Part shown: positions 50,474 to 58,528 of the stretch, one piece after another | Layout of the letters: each line of letters opens with the position of its first letter | How positions within the stretch are numbered: position 1 is the first letter of the stretch | IMG/VR virus record: IMGVR_UViG_3300050138_000232 | Span: 1-60,365 of that record | Reading direction: 5' to 3' (one strand) | Source of the DNA: a virus | DNA: 60,365 bases | Position numbers and translations under genes: made by a program | Notes under the pieces: generated by a model | What the model saw: only the letters and a program-made list of their open reading frames with translations | Database searches by the model: none | What the model was told of the DNA's origin: nothing

Positions 50474-51013
50474 TCAGGCTAAATCTCCATCATCTTCTTC
50501 AACTTCAAAGTCATCAACAGATGCTGGTGCTGCACCAGAGAACGCTTCACCGTCTTTATAGAACTGAACTCCGACAAGAGTCGCATTAACACGCTTTCCG
50601 TAAGCGTTATCTTGCGGCCATATATCTACGTTTGCGTTGACGTAGCAACCGCCATACGGACGACCATCAGCAACGGTAAGTACAGATTTGTCAGCGTCGA
50701 TGACCAGAGGGCGCTTCTCGTTACGCGAGCTGATAGAGAAGTTGCCCGCATAGCCGTCATACTCGCTCTTAAGATCCCCGTCATGTAGGCAGGTACGATC
50801 CTTGGCACGGAGTTCCTTAAGCACTGCCGGTGCTTTGTCCTTCCACTTCTCTTTGGCAACAGCGTCAATGCCCGCTTCGACTTCTTTATATGCCGGATGA
50901 GTCTTTGCGAACAGGAAAGCAGCAGAGAACGCAGGCTTGCCTTCTCCGTTTACCGTTGTCGCTTCCCAGAGTTGCGGGAAGGCGAGTCTCACATTTTTAA
51001 GTTTAACTAACAT
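50474..51013 (-). CDS. DUF2815 single-stranded DNA-binding-like protein
   Basis: 179 residues. MLVKLKNVRLAFPQLWEAT and YVNANVDIWPQDNAYGKRVNATLVGVQFYKDGEAFSG are hallmark segments of DUF2815, believed to bind single-stranded DNA in phage replication. The acidic end DDFEVEEDDGDLA resembles the tail of SSB proteins. The upstream DUF2800 gene overlaps by 7 bases. Confidence 0.88.
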   Translation of the reverse strand: MLVKLKNVRLAFPQLWEATTVNGEGKPAFSAAFLFAKTHPAYKEVEAGIDAVAKEKWKDKAPAVLKELRAKDRTCLHDGDLKSEYDGYAGNFSISSRNEKRPLVIDADKSVLTVADGRPYGGCYVNANVDIWPQDNAYGKRVNATLVGVQFYKDGEAFSGAAPASVDDFEVEEDDGDLA

Positions 51014-52176
51014 AAATTGTCGTCTCCTTCGTTGTTGATAATTTCAAATCCTTCTTCGGCAGGCGCTATAGTAAGTGGAGGTCGCTTGTCAGCTGCCGGA
51101 GCCACGCTCGGTTTACCGTCATTGCGCACGATAAGTCCTTCGACCTTACTCCAGCGTCTAGGCTGCTCGCCAAGCAACTTCTCTGCGACAGTCGGGCTTA
51201 TGAGGCTAAAGTCGTACATCTCCTGTTGCTTCAACCTAAAGGACTTGAGGAGCTGTTCGGCTTGCGCCTTATCCGACCATGCGCGATGGCCTTTACGTCC
51301 TTCAACCAGCTTGAAGCCTTCTACCGGCTTTCCCGCCAGCAACCGTGACTCAACGCGGGCACGGACGGACTTTATCCACAGTTCAATAAGGTCCGCTGCG
51401 AGCATAGCCTTAGAAAGTTCCTGATCGTCGTCAGGAATGCGAATCTCCGTCAGGTCGTCAAATCCACCGCCGATGTTGTCAGCGACGAATTGTTTCAACG
51501 CAGGACAAGTCGCCTTCGCCGGACACCAGCGGCATTGCTTTTCGCCGGGGTTAAGGAAAAACTCGTCTTCAGGACCGCCTTCGCATAACATTGCATTAGC
51601 CGCTGCGCTTTTTGCCAGCTCTGCAAACTCCAATAGCGTCTCGATACCGCAATCCCATTCGCTTATGTGATCAAGGCGCGGCTGATGTATCACCATCCTT
51701 ACTCGTTTAGGTGAGTAGCCGAGTACAGACACTTCGCTTATAGCCCCAAGCGCGTAGAGCATGAGTTGCGGGTTTTCCTCCGCTTCGACGCGCACTCCCA
51801 TGCCGTATTTAAGATCAATGACAGTTACTTCCTCGCCGTCTTCAGATATGATCAAAGCGTCGCTTGTTCCGAAGCTATCAGGAACGCCTATATACTCAGA
51901 GTAATCGACACGCTTTTCCACCATGAGAGTCCCGTTGCCCGTATATTCTCGAACAAGCTTGACGTACTTTTCAGCATGTTCAAGCATGTCTTCATCGGAA
52001 TATTCAATAAGAGCTGCTGATGATGTTAGAAGCGTTGCCGCCAGATCGTGCGCCCTCGTTCCTTCATCAGCATATTTAGACGATGTTCGGGGAATATCTT
52101 TGCAGAGCGCCACCGAGCCTGGACAGTTGATCCAACGCTCGGCGCTTGATGCAGATAAGAGGGCATGTTCAGTCAT
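51007..52176 (-). CDS. DUF2800 exonuclease-like protein
   Basis: 389 residues. HALLSASSAERWINCPGSVAL is the start motif; VTVIDLKYGMGVRVEAEENPQLMLYALGAI holds the D..K.G nuclease core; CRWCPAKATCPAL is an iron-sulfur or zinc motif close to that of Cas4/RecB nucleases. It likely processes DNA ends for recombination with the DUF2815 protein. Confidence 0.87.
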   Translation of the reverse strand: MTEHALLSASSAERWINCPGSVALCKDIPRTSSKYADEGTRAHDLAATLLTSSAALIEYSDEDMLEHAEKYVKLVREYTGNGTLMVEKRVDYSEYIGVPDSFGTSDALIISEDGEEVTVIDLKYGMGVRVEAEENPQLMLYALGAISEVSVLGYSPKRVRMVIHQPRLDHISEWDCGIETLLEFAELAKSAAANAMLCEGGPEDEFFLNPGEKQCRWCPAKATCPALKQFVADNIGGGFDDLTEIRIPDDDQELSKAMLAADLIELWIKSVRARVESRLLAGKPVEGFKLVEGRKGHRAWSDKAQAEQLLKSFRLKQQEMYDFSLISPTVAEKLLGEQPRRWSKVEGLIVRNDGKPSVAPAADKRPPLTIAPAEEGFEIINNEGDDNLC

Positions 52177-52179
52177 CGC

Positions 52180-52602
52180 TTACGCCACCTTCTTGAGTTC
52201 TTCCGTATACTCCTCATACTGCTCAGGCTTCAGGTCCATTGCCGACTTGGCGTTGAACTTCGCCAGTATAGCTGCCACAACCGGCTTGCCCTTAGCCTTC
52301 ACAACATCCATCGTCGCCTTCTTCACCGCTTCGTAAGGATTAGCGGTCTCGGTAGAAGTTGCAGGCGTTCCAGCGTCTGTCATGTGACCGATATTATCCA
52401 TACCGGCGGGGCGGGCGGCGTCGGGAGCGGGGGTATTCGATTCGGGCGTTGCCTCTTTCGCTTTGCGAGTCTTTTTTTCCTTGTTGAGTTCCGCGTCGAA
52501 CTGCTCCTGCGGAGTTGCCGCCTTGTCAGTTGATGTTATGGAGAGCTTGTTGAGTTCTGCTGCAAGTTCGGCAAAGCTACCGGCTTCGATGGTGATCTTC
52601 AT
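52180..52602 (-). CDS. Hypothetical replication-operon protein
   Basis: 140 residues. N-terminal MKITIEAGSFAELAAELNKLS is a recurring start in phage proteins upstream of DUF2800, followed by a disordered Lys/Pro/Ala region and a helical end (DVVKAKGKPVVAAILAKFNAKSAMDLKPEQYEEYTEELKKV). AAAGGAG 9 nt before the start. Confidence 0.72.
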   Translation of the reverse strand: MKITIEAGSFAELAAELNKLSITSTDKAATPQEQFDAELNKEKKTRKAKEATPESNTPAPDAARPAGMDNIGHMTDAGTPATSTETANPYEAVKKATMDVVKAKGKPVVAAILAKFNAKSAMDLKPEQYEEYTEELKKVA

Positions 52603-52673
52603 GTTGTGAGTTCTCCTTTGTAGATTGTTGCTAGTTCAGTTTGTGTCGCTTGTATTTCCACGTCACTGAAATT

Positions 52674-52701
52674 TATATACGACGATGTAAACGCGAGTCA
52701 A
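52674..52701 (-). promoter_or_regulatory. Leftward promoter of the replication operon
   Basis: Minus strand TTGACT (52701-52696), 16-bp spacer, TATATA (52679-52674), both near consensus. It would start transcription about 65 nt before the gene at 52602 and serve the operon down to the helicase. Confidence 0.7.
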
Positions 52702-52802
52702 CATATTTATGATGCCTTTGCATAAATAATCTAATTGCATATTGAATCTTTATATGGTGGTCTTGGAAGTCCGTGTAGAAATTATTTGCGAGGTGAGTAC
52801 GG

Positions 52803-53063
52803 ATGAAGCGTTTCAAAGTATGGATGGACCTCTCGACTACGCAAGATAAACTACGGTTGGCAAAGCTCTCCGGCACATCGCGGACTTACTTATATCAGAT
52901 AGCATCAGGATTGCGAGTTGCAACTTCAGATAAAGCTGCCGACATATCTGCCGGTAGCAGACAGTTATATATAGAAAGCGGAAAGCGCTTGTTCGTCCTG
53001 GAGCGGTCAGACCTGTCCCCGGCTTGCGCTGCTTGCCCTTATTCCCCTAAATGCAGGAAGTGA
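52803..53063 (+). CDS. HTH (YdaS/Cro-like) protein with Cys cluster
   Basis: 86 residues. LSTTQDKLRLAKLSGTSRTYLYQIASGLRVATSDKAADI is a Cro/YdaS-type helix-turn-helix. The C terminus SPACAACPYSPKCRK has four Cys that may bind metal. It is the first gene of the rightward replication transcript and probably regulates the divergent region 52603-52802. GAGGTGAG lies before the ATG. Confidence 0.75.
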   Translation: MKRFKVWMDLSTTQDKLRLAKLSGTSRTYLYQIASGLRVATSDKAADISAGSRQLYIESGKRLFVLERSDLSPACAACPYSPKCRK

Positions 53064-53065
53064 TT

Positions 53066-55279
53066 ATGACAGAAAGCGGACAATGGGGCGCCGGTAGTGA
53101 CTTGTGGGATTACTACGACGTGGTTCTCGGGTTGAAATCGGATATGCTGCCGGTGGTGTCAAAGGCGGGAGCGACGATAAGCGCCAGGTCCAGTGTAAAA
53201 GCTATCGGCAAGACGCCGTCTCTATATAATAGAAACCGTGAGGTTGTCGGCATTGCCGGTTGGACCGACAAGAAGAGCAGTGACAAGGATCTGGAGCGCT
53301 GGCGTCGGGAAGGCGATTACGGCATCTGCATACAGACGCGGTTAGTACGGGCGATCGACGTCGATGTTGAAGACTCGGTTGTCGCCGGAGCCGTCAGGCG
53401 GTTTATAGAGGAACGCTGGTCTGGATGCGCCGTGCGGTCGCGGGCTGGCAGCGGCAAGTTCCTTGTCGCCGTGTCAGTGCCGGGAGTTGTGTATAAGAAA
53501 GTCATGCCAGTGGCGGGCGGCATGATCGAGTTATTAGGCAACGGGCGTCAGTTTGTTTCGGAAGGAACACATACTGCCGGAGAGAGGTACGTCTGGGCTA
53601 ATAGAGACGCAATGCTTGAGGCGCGTGACCTGGAGACGTTGTGGAACGAGTTAGCAGAAGTCTTTGCGACCGGCGAGGTGCGAGTCGAGTTGCCGCGTCG
53701 GGAAGCTGCCGGTGTCGCGGGCGGAGAGAGCAGAGAAGGGGACGGTAAAGATGATCCGGTGCTGGATTATTTGACAGTATTATCCAGAGGTAGAGACGGC
53801 GAAGCGTTTATCGAATGCCCGTTCGTAGCGGAACATACCGGAGGTGTGGAAGGTAGTGCCGAGACATCGACGGCGTACTTCCCTGCCGGTACTGGTGGTT
53901 ACGAGATGGGGCATTTTAAATGTCTCCACGCGCATTGCGTTGGGAGAGGCGATTGGGAATTCATAGATAAGCTTGGAGTTGCCGCGAGCGGATTTGACGT
54001 TGTGACGGGCGAGGAGGCCTGGGAGGCTGGAAGCGTTGCCGTGTCGAATAGGGGTGGCGAGGCGCTGGACCGCGTTTTAGATTGCAATGACGACGGCAAG
54101 ATACTGGCAACCGTAGGTAATCTGGGACAAGTGTTGCAAAGACCTGATTTATGCGGTCGGGATATCAGATATGATACTTTCCGCGACGAAGTTGTTTATA
54201 GCGTTGTTAATTGTGTTGAAAGATGGGTACCGTTCAAAGACACCGATTACACCGATCTGCGGATATATCTCGCTACGACCGGATTCTTGCCGGTGGCTAA
54301 AGAGATGATACGCGACGTGGTTCATTATGTTGCCGTGTTGCGCCGGTTCGACACTGCCCAGACGTGGCTTAACGGGCTGCAATGGGACGGTGTTCGGCGT
54401 GTTGAAGGATTCTTAAGCAATTACATCAAAGCTGAAGACGGACCGTATGCAAGGGCGGTTAGTAATTACATGTGGGCCGCGATGGCTGGACGGGTGCTGG
54501 ATCCAGGTTGTAAAGCCGATGCTGCCGTCATCTTTGTTGGTGAGCAATATGTCGGTAAGACATACGCTGCCGCTTCGCTTGTGCCGGATATACGATATTT
54601 CTGCGAAATACGCCTGGATGAGAACGAGAACGACCTGGCGCGGCGTATGAGAGGTAAACTGGTTGCTGAATTCGCCGAGCTCAGAGGGCTACATACTAAA
54701 GAGCTTGAAGGGATCAAAGCGTTTATAAGCAGGCAATATGAAGAATGGGTTCCTAAGTATATGGAATTCTCAACTATTTATCCGCGCAGGCTGTTTTTCA
54801 TAGGCACTTCTAATAAAGATGAGATATTCAGCGACGAGACAGGCAACCGTCGATGGTTTCCCGTGCGCACGGATAAATCCGATATAGAAGCGATCATAAG
54901 GGACAGGGAGCATCTGTGGGCTGAAGCTGCCGTGTTGTTTATGGTTGAGGGCGTGAAGAGTTGTTATGAGAAAGCGAACAACCTTGCCGATGATGTTAGA
55001 GCTGAATTTATGATAAAAGACGATTGGGAAGATGTTATTGCGGACTGGATCCGAGAGGAAGACACTTTTGGAAAAAGCCCTTCAACTTGCGAATTCTTGC
55101 GAATTAGCGATATTATGCGAGAAGCTTTAAATATCGACACTCGCAACATGAAGACGTTCGACTCAATGCGAGTCGGAAAAATTCTTAGAAAATTAGGTTA
55201 CTCAAGAGTTCAAAAACGTGAAAACGGAATCAAAACTAAGGTTTGGACTAAGAATATAGACGGTAGAACTGTTTTGTAA
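53066..55279 (+). CDS. Primase-polymerase fused to VapE/D5-like helicase
   Basis: 737 residues. The archaeo-eukaryotic primase part has AIDVDVED (D98, D100) and GRQFVSEGTHTAG; a Cys/His pair CPFVAEHT..FKCLHAHC (251-291) may bind zinc. The helicase part has Walker A GEQYVGKT (492-499) and Walker B KLVAEFAEL (532-540), then GTSNKDEIFSDETGNRRWFPV typical of the VapE family. It starts replication and unwinds DNA. Start 53066 follows AGGAAG; 53051 would precede that site. Confidence 0.9.
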   Translation: MTESGQWGAGSDLWDYYDVVLGLKSDMLPVVSKAGATISARSSVKAIGKTPSLYNRNREVVGIAGWTDKKSSDKDLERWRREGDYGICIQTRLVRAIDVDVEDSVVAGAVRRFIEERWSGCAVRSRAGSGKFLVAVSVPGVVYKKVMPVAGGMIELLGNGRQFVSEGTHTAGERYVWANRDAMLEARDLETLWNELAEVFATGEVRVELPRREAAGVAGGESREGDGKDDPVLDYLTVLSRGRDGEAFIECPFVAEHTGGVEGSAETSTAYFPAGTGGYEMGHFKCLHAHCVGRGDWEFIDKLGVAASGFDVVTGEEAWEAGSVAVSNRGGEALDRVLDCNDDGKILATVGNLGQVLQRPDLCGRDIRYDTFRDEVVYSVVNCVERWVPFKDTDYTDLRIYLATTGFLPVAKEMIRDVVHYVAVLRRFDTAQTWLNGLQWDGVRRVEGFLSNYIKAEDGPYARAVSNYMWAAMAGRVLDPGCKADAAVIFVGEQYVGKTYAAASLVPDIRYFCEIRLDENENDLARRMRGKLVAEFAELRGLHTKELEGIKAFISRQYEEWVPKYMEFSTIYPRRLFFIGTSNKDEIFSDETGNRRWFPVRTDKSDIEAIIRDREHLWAEAAVLFMVEGVKSCYEKANNLADDVRAEFMIKDDWEDVIADWIREEDTFGKSPSTCEFLRISDIMREALNIDTRNMKTFDSMRVGKILRKLGYSRVQKRENGIKTKVWTKNIDGRTVL

Positions 55280-55578
55280 CCCCTTCGTACCCCCTATGGA
55301 ACCCCTTATGGAACCTCTTTAATGTTGTGTGTTATCAACACTGTACCCCCTGTACCCCCTTATTATATACTAAAGTACTATATAATAGAAGGGATATGGT
55401 TAATATGTGTTAATAAGATGCCCTGTAATATTCCCACAGGTAATTATAGAAAGATAGGGGGGGAAGGGGGGGCAGGTGGTTCCAGTAAAAAATTGCAAGT
55501 TCACGCTCCGCGAGACGGTGGTATGAACGAGCGAAATTTTGCAAGTTAGAATTCCTGCCGAACTACAAATTATTTTTG
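55280..55578. other. Gene-free region with C-rich repeats, G-tracts and direct repeats
   Basis: Several ACCCC-containing direct repeats occur (near 55279, 55289, 55301 and 55344-55360; e.g. GTACCCCCTATGGAACC at 55287). They are followed by an AT-rich block with TATATACT..AGTACTATATA, two G7 runs split by AA (55457-55472), and two copies of TTGCAAGTT (55493 and 55549). The 75-codon frame across it is compositionally odd and not believed. Iterated sites plus AT-rich DNA next to the primase could be a replication origin. Confidence 0.45.
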
Positions 55579-55794
55579 TTAATTGCTGTCTGGTTTGTTG
55601 AAACGGCGTTGCAGTTCTCGCGTCAGCTCAAGTAGGATTTTAAAATCGTTTTCTTGCCTGTTTTTAGCCATGCTGAGAGCGTGAATAGATAAACGCCTTA
55701 CCAGGGTATCTAAATTTATTTTAGACACCTGTATGGCATTGCTGAGGGCTTCTTCAATGTGGATACTTTCTTTTATCTGGTGTCCGGTTTTCAT
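55579..55794 (-). CDS. Small hypothetical protein, end of the second early operon
   Basis: 71 residues, MKTGHQIKESIHIEEALSNAIQVSKINLDTLVRRLSIHALSMAKNRQENDFKILLELTRELQRRFNKPDSN, helical and charged. CAAGGAAAACGC precedes the start. Not recognised. Confidence 0.62.
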   Translation of the reverse strand: MKTGHQIKESIHIEEALSNAIQVSKINLDTLVRRLSIHALSMAKNRQENDFKILLELTRELQRRFNKPDSN

Positions 55795-55837
55795 TTTGCG
55801 TTTTCCTTGTGTATTTACAATTAGTTGTTAGTGGCAA

Positions 55838-55984
55838 TTAAGCCACTTCGCATTTTATAGTCCAGCCTGCGGCAACGGCGCTTTGAACGGTTGCCCGTTT
55901 TGGGAATATCCGCCGTAGTTCTTTTATGCAGATATCGAAAGAGCCTGATTTCCATATCCTGCCGTTATATCTTAATGTGTACAT
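55838..55984 (-). CDS. Small basic hypothetical protein
   Basis: 48 residues from MYTLRYNGRIWKSGSFDICIKELRRIFPKRATVQSAVAAGWTIKCEVA. GGGAGAA lies 8 nt before the ATG at 55984; a longer upstream frame starting at 56065 lacks such a site. It looks like a small compact beta-alpha domain. Confidence 0.62.
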   Translation of the reverse strand: MYTLRYNGRIWKSGSFDICIKELRRIFPKRATVQSAVAAGWTIKCEVA

Positions 55985-56129
55985 GTAAAATTCTCCCTGT
56001 TGGTAAATTATTGCGAGTTGGTAAAATAGCGCCGGATCACATTGCAGGGGAGGTGTTGCCACCAAACAGAAAAGGCAATGCTCCGGCTGGCGGGATTATT
56101 AGGAGCCATGCCCGCCTCGGCTATGGTGA

Positions 56130-56453
56130 TTAGTCCGCCGGTACCCTTTCTGCAGCGTTTATAGTAGCCTTGCGCTTGGCCATGTGTGACGCCTGGAAAC
56201 GCTTGATGACTTCCAAACGGTAGCTTAGTTGTGATAATTCCTTGGCCAAGGGTTCCCAGTCCTTTTTAGAGACTGCGATTGTACGGTGCACAATGTCGGT
56301 ATCAGCGGCGCCATGCTGCCCGATCGACATATATGAGAGACAATCTTTATACCAGGCGGTCGTACCGGCAAGTTCAGGGAAGAGAGCGATTATTTCACCG
56401 GATCCTTTGAACCTGCGAAAGATGACTTTTGTTATGGGTAATTGAGTTGTCAT
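56130..56453 (-). CDS. Conserved phage hypothetical protein
   Basis: 107 residues. ITKVIFRRFKGSGEIIALFPELAGT at the start is a widely seen opening of short phage proteins, followed by a Tyr/Cys-containing CLSYMSIGQHGAAD and helical YRLEVIKRFQASHMAKRK. The biochemical role is not known. Confidence 0.72.
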   Translation of the reverse strand: MTTQLPITKVIFRRFKGSGEIIALFPELAGTTAWYKDCLSYMSIGQHGAADTDIVHRTIAVSKKDWEPLAKELSQLSYRLEVIKRFQASHMAKRKATINAAERVPAD

Positions 56454-56457
56454 ATAA

Positions 56458-57225
56458 TTACGAAGCCTCCTTTTCTTTTTTAACTTCGTGGTGCAAAGCT
56501 AATGTCATAATTACTGATTTGTTATCTTTCCAAAATTCTAGCGCGTTTGTGGACATTATTTTAATTCTTGAATCTTTGAATTTGTTCCAGTCTTTTATGG
56601 TATTTAGTTCGCAACCTATTTGAATGTGAAAATCACTTATTGTTATACTCCATTGTAATCCGATTATAGAAATAGGCGTTTTCGTAACCCGCGCATTACC
56701 GGACACCCGCGCATTACCGTACACCTGCGCATCACCGTACCCCTGCGCATCACCGGACACCCGCGCATCACCGTACACCCGCGCATTACCGGACACCCGC
56801 GCATCACCGTACACCCGCGCATCACCGTACACCCACGCATTACCGTACACCTGCGCATTACCGGACACCCACGCATTACCGGACACCCGCGCATTACCGG
56901 ACACCCGCGCATCACCGTACACCCGCGCATCACCGTACACCCACGCATTACCGGACACCCGCGCATTACCGGACACCCGCGCATTACCGGACACCCACGC
57001 ATCACCGGACACCCGCGCATTACCGTACACCCGCGCATCACCGTACACCCACGCATCACCGGACACCTGCGCATTACTATCGAAGTTATCTATTTTCTCT
57101 ATATACCCGCCGGTATCTCCCGCCTTAATGTTATTGAAAGATATCAGGGCTTTAATTCTAAATAATTTGTGTCCGTAGTGAATAATTGTGTCGCTTGTCA
57201 ATTCAAATTTAAGTTGTGTTTCCAT
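56458..57225 (-). CDS. Protein with 21 tandem hexapeptide (left-handed beta-helix) repeats
   Basis: 255 residues. Residues 53-178 are 21 consecutive hexads of the type R/W/Q-V-S/Y-G-N/D-A (RVSGNA, WVYGDA, RVYGDA), which should build a left-handed parallel beta-helix. The N terminus (IIHYGHKLFRIKALISFNNIKAGDTGGYIEK) is a capping domain that also starts related proteins. The C-terminal 75 residues form a small globular end. Similar proteins occur in many phages with unknown function. Confidence 0.8.
   Translation of the reverse strand: METQLKFELTSDTIIHYGHKLFRIKALISFNNIKAGDTGGYIEKIDNFDSNAQVSGDAWVYGDARVYGNARVSGDAWVSGNARVSGNARVSGNAWVYGDARVYGDARVSGNARVSGNAWVSGNAQVYGNAWVYGDARVYGDARVSGNARVYGDARVSGDAQGYGDAQVYGNARVSGNARVTKTPISIIGLQWSITISDFHIQIGCELNTIKDWNKFKDSRIKIMSTNALEFWKDNKSVIMTLALHHEVKKEKEAS
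56692..57069. repeat. 21 x 18-bp coding tandem repeat
   Basis: Units of 18 bp vary at only a few positions that switch Ser/Tyr and Asn/Asp. The repeat is in frame (18 = 6 codons), so unit number can change by slippage or recombination without frameshift. It also keeps the other minus frame open, creating a false 136-codon frame. Confidence 0.9.
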
Positions 57226-57238
57226 AGTATGATTCTTT

Positions 57239-57433
57239 CTATTTGTTAAAAATGTTTGTAGCCGTCTCCAGATCTTCAGGTTTTATATTCCATACGTCTG
57301 CTAGTTTTTCTGCCTGTACGGTTTTCCATAGCAGTACGGGTTTTGCGACGTGGTGAATTTTTGTACCTTGTGAATATGAAGCAAGGGAGATAAAACAGCC
57401 CAGGATTATGAGTGTTGTGTAAGGTGAGTTCAT
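57239..57433 (-). CDS. Small exported or membrane-anchored protein
   Basis: 64 residues. MNSPYTTLIILGCFISLASYSQG is a hydrophobic N-terminal signal or anchor. The remainder (TKIHHVAKPVLLWKTVQAEKLADVWNIKPEDLETATNIFNK) is soluble. ATGA overlap with the upstream gene. Confidence 0.62.
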   Translation of the reverse strand: MNSPYTTLIILGCFISLASYSQGTKIHHVAKPVLLWKTVQAEKLADVWNIKPEDLETATNIFNK

Positions 57434-57705
57434 AAATTACCATTCTCAATATCGCCACATGCGAGCCATAAAATACGCTGTAAATTTTGTTCATGATCCT
57501 GCAATTCGTCATCTTCCCAAGCGCCATATTCTTTCAATTCTTTTATAAGAATATCTTTTTGTATCTTGGAAAGTTGCCGCTTTATTGCTAGCAATTCTGA
57601 TAAATATTTAACGTCATCGTCACATTGTCCCTGATGACTGCCGATTGCAGCTTGCTTTTTAGTAATGTTGAGTTCAATTCTGCCGCTTGATGATGTCCAG
57701 TACAT
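57430..57705 (-). CDS. Hypothetical protein
   Basis: 91 residues, MYWTSSSGRIELNITKKQAAIGSHQGQCDDDVKYLSELLAIKRQLSKIQKDILIKELKEYGAWEDDELQDHEQN in part; helical hairpin with an acidic end. AACAGAAAAGGA precedes the start. Helical hairpin plus GLN/ASP tail is seen in small phage regulators, without firm match. Confidence 0.62.
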   Translation of the reverse strand: MYWTSSSGRIELNITKKQAAIGSHQGQCDDDVKYLSELLAIKRQLSKIQKDILIKELKEYGAWEDDELQDHEQNLQRILWLACGDIENGNL

Positions 57706-57776
57706 AAAGTGTTTTCCTTTTCTGTTTGTTGAGTATTAAACGAGTTGCCAACGTTAAATATCCCGTTGAGTTGCCA

Positions 57777-57995
57777 TTATAGACGCCAGCCTAACCAGCA
57801 CCATGTATCGCCATTACATACCGGATCATTATTTTTGTAATGAATTGTGAATGCCGCCGGTTGCGTTTCTTGTGTAATGTTTAAGTCAATCGGTTGCTTC
57901 GTGAGCAATGCGATTAGGAAAAATGCCGGTATAAAGTAAATAAAAATGCCGGTAGATGGCAGGTTGTCTTTTTGCTGCTCGGTTAGTTTTTTCAT
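57777..57995 (-). CDS. Small membrane protein
   Basis: 72 residues with one membrane helix (IFIYFIPAFFLIALLT, about 17-32) and a Cys-containing exposed end CNGDTWCWLGWRL. AACAGAAAAGGA lies before the start. Confidence 0.62.
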   Translation of the reverse strand: MKKLTEQQKDNLPSTGIFIYFIPAFFLIALLTKQPIDLNITQETQPAAFTIHYKNNDPVCNGDTWCWLGWRL

Positions 57996-58037
57996 GGTGG
58001 TTAGTCCTTTTCTGTTTGTTGCTTAGCGAGTTGTCAG

Positions 58038-58358
58038 TTAAGCGATAATGTCCTTGATCGTTTCATCAAGTTTCTTTTCTGCATAGATACAGTCTTCAAT
58101 ACCGCGAATGTACATGTACAATTGATTGTAGCAATTACGCTTTGTTTCATAGCCTTGCGTTATTGTGCGTATGCCGCCACCGTTATTATCCATTTGCACA
58201 ACCTTCACGCCACCATAAGCAAAGTCTAAGTGATAGTTGCCAATATTGGCACGGTGTTTTCCGCTCGGTAATTTTGTGTATGGTGTTGTCGGTGTGCCCG
58301 CTACACGGTTTAAGCGTAGTAACATACCTTCTAAGTCTTTCTCTGTGATAGGTGTCAT
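58038..58358 (-). CDS. Hypothetical protein
   Basis: 106 residues, MTPITEKDLEGMLLRLNRVAGTPTTPYTKLPSGKHRANIGNYHLDFAYGGVKVVQMDNNGGGIRTITQGYETKRNCYNQLYMYIRG in part. This type (RLN...G.P..PY......g...n.G.Y.ld.aYGG..l) is a common small phage family with unknown role. AACAGAAAAGGA before the start. Confidence 0.72.
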   Translation of the reverse strand: MTPITEKDLEGMLLRLNRVAGTPTTPYTKLPSGKHRANIGNYHLDFAYGGVKVVQMDNNGGGIRTITQGYETKRNCYNQLYMYIRGIEDCIYAEKKLDETIKDIIA

Positions 58359-58381
58359 AAATATAATCCTTTTCTGTTAAG

Positions 58382-58528
58382 TTAAAATTGTTGCGTTAAA
58401 CTCAGTAGCAAATAGTTTTTCTTTGCGTATCTTTTAGCGATTAGGTTAGCTTCGTTTAAATCGTCAGCATATATAGTACGGTAGTAAGAATTTAAGTTTG
58501 GATGTATGTATTTTGCTAGGAATTTCAT
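58382..58528 (-). CDS. Small basic hypothetical protein
   Basis: 48 residues, MKFLAKYIHPNLNSYYRTIYADDLNEANLIAKRYAKKNYLLLSLTQQF. The ATG overlaps the stop of the 250-residue gene (ATGA), so it is translated by coupling. The ADDLNEANLIAKRYA pattern is seen in tiny phage proteins with unknown function. Confidence 0.65.
   Translation of the reverse strand: MKFLAKYIHPNLNSYYRTIYADDLNEANLIAKRYAKKNYLLLSLTQQF

Noticed and set aside
55322-55549. 75-codon plus-strand frame after the primase
   Set aside because: It crosses C-rich repeats and G-tracts, has no ribosome site and encodes an implausible sequence.
56692-57069. Possible CRISPR array
   Set aside because: The units are contiguous 18-bp in-frame repeats with no unique spacers, and no cas-like gene is present.
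56664-57074. 136-codon frame of MRGC-type repeats
   Set aside because: It is the alternative minus frame of the 18-bp repeat array; the hexapeptide frame explains the DNA and has flanking domains.
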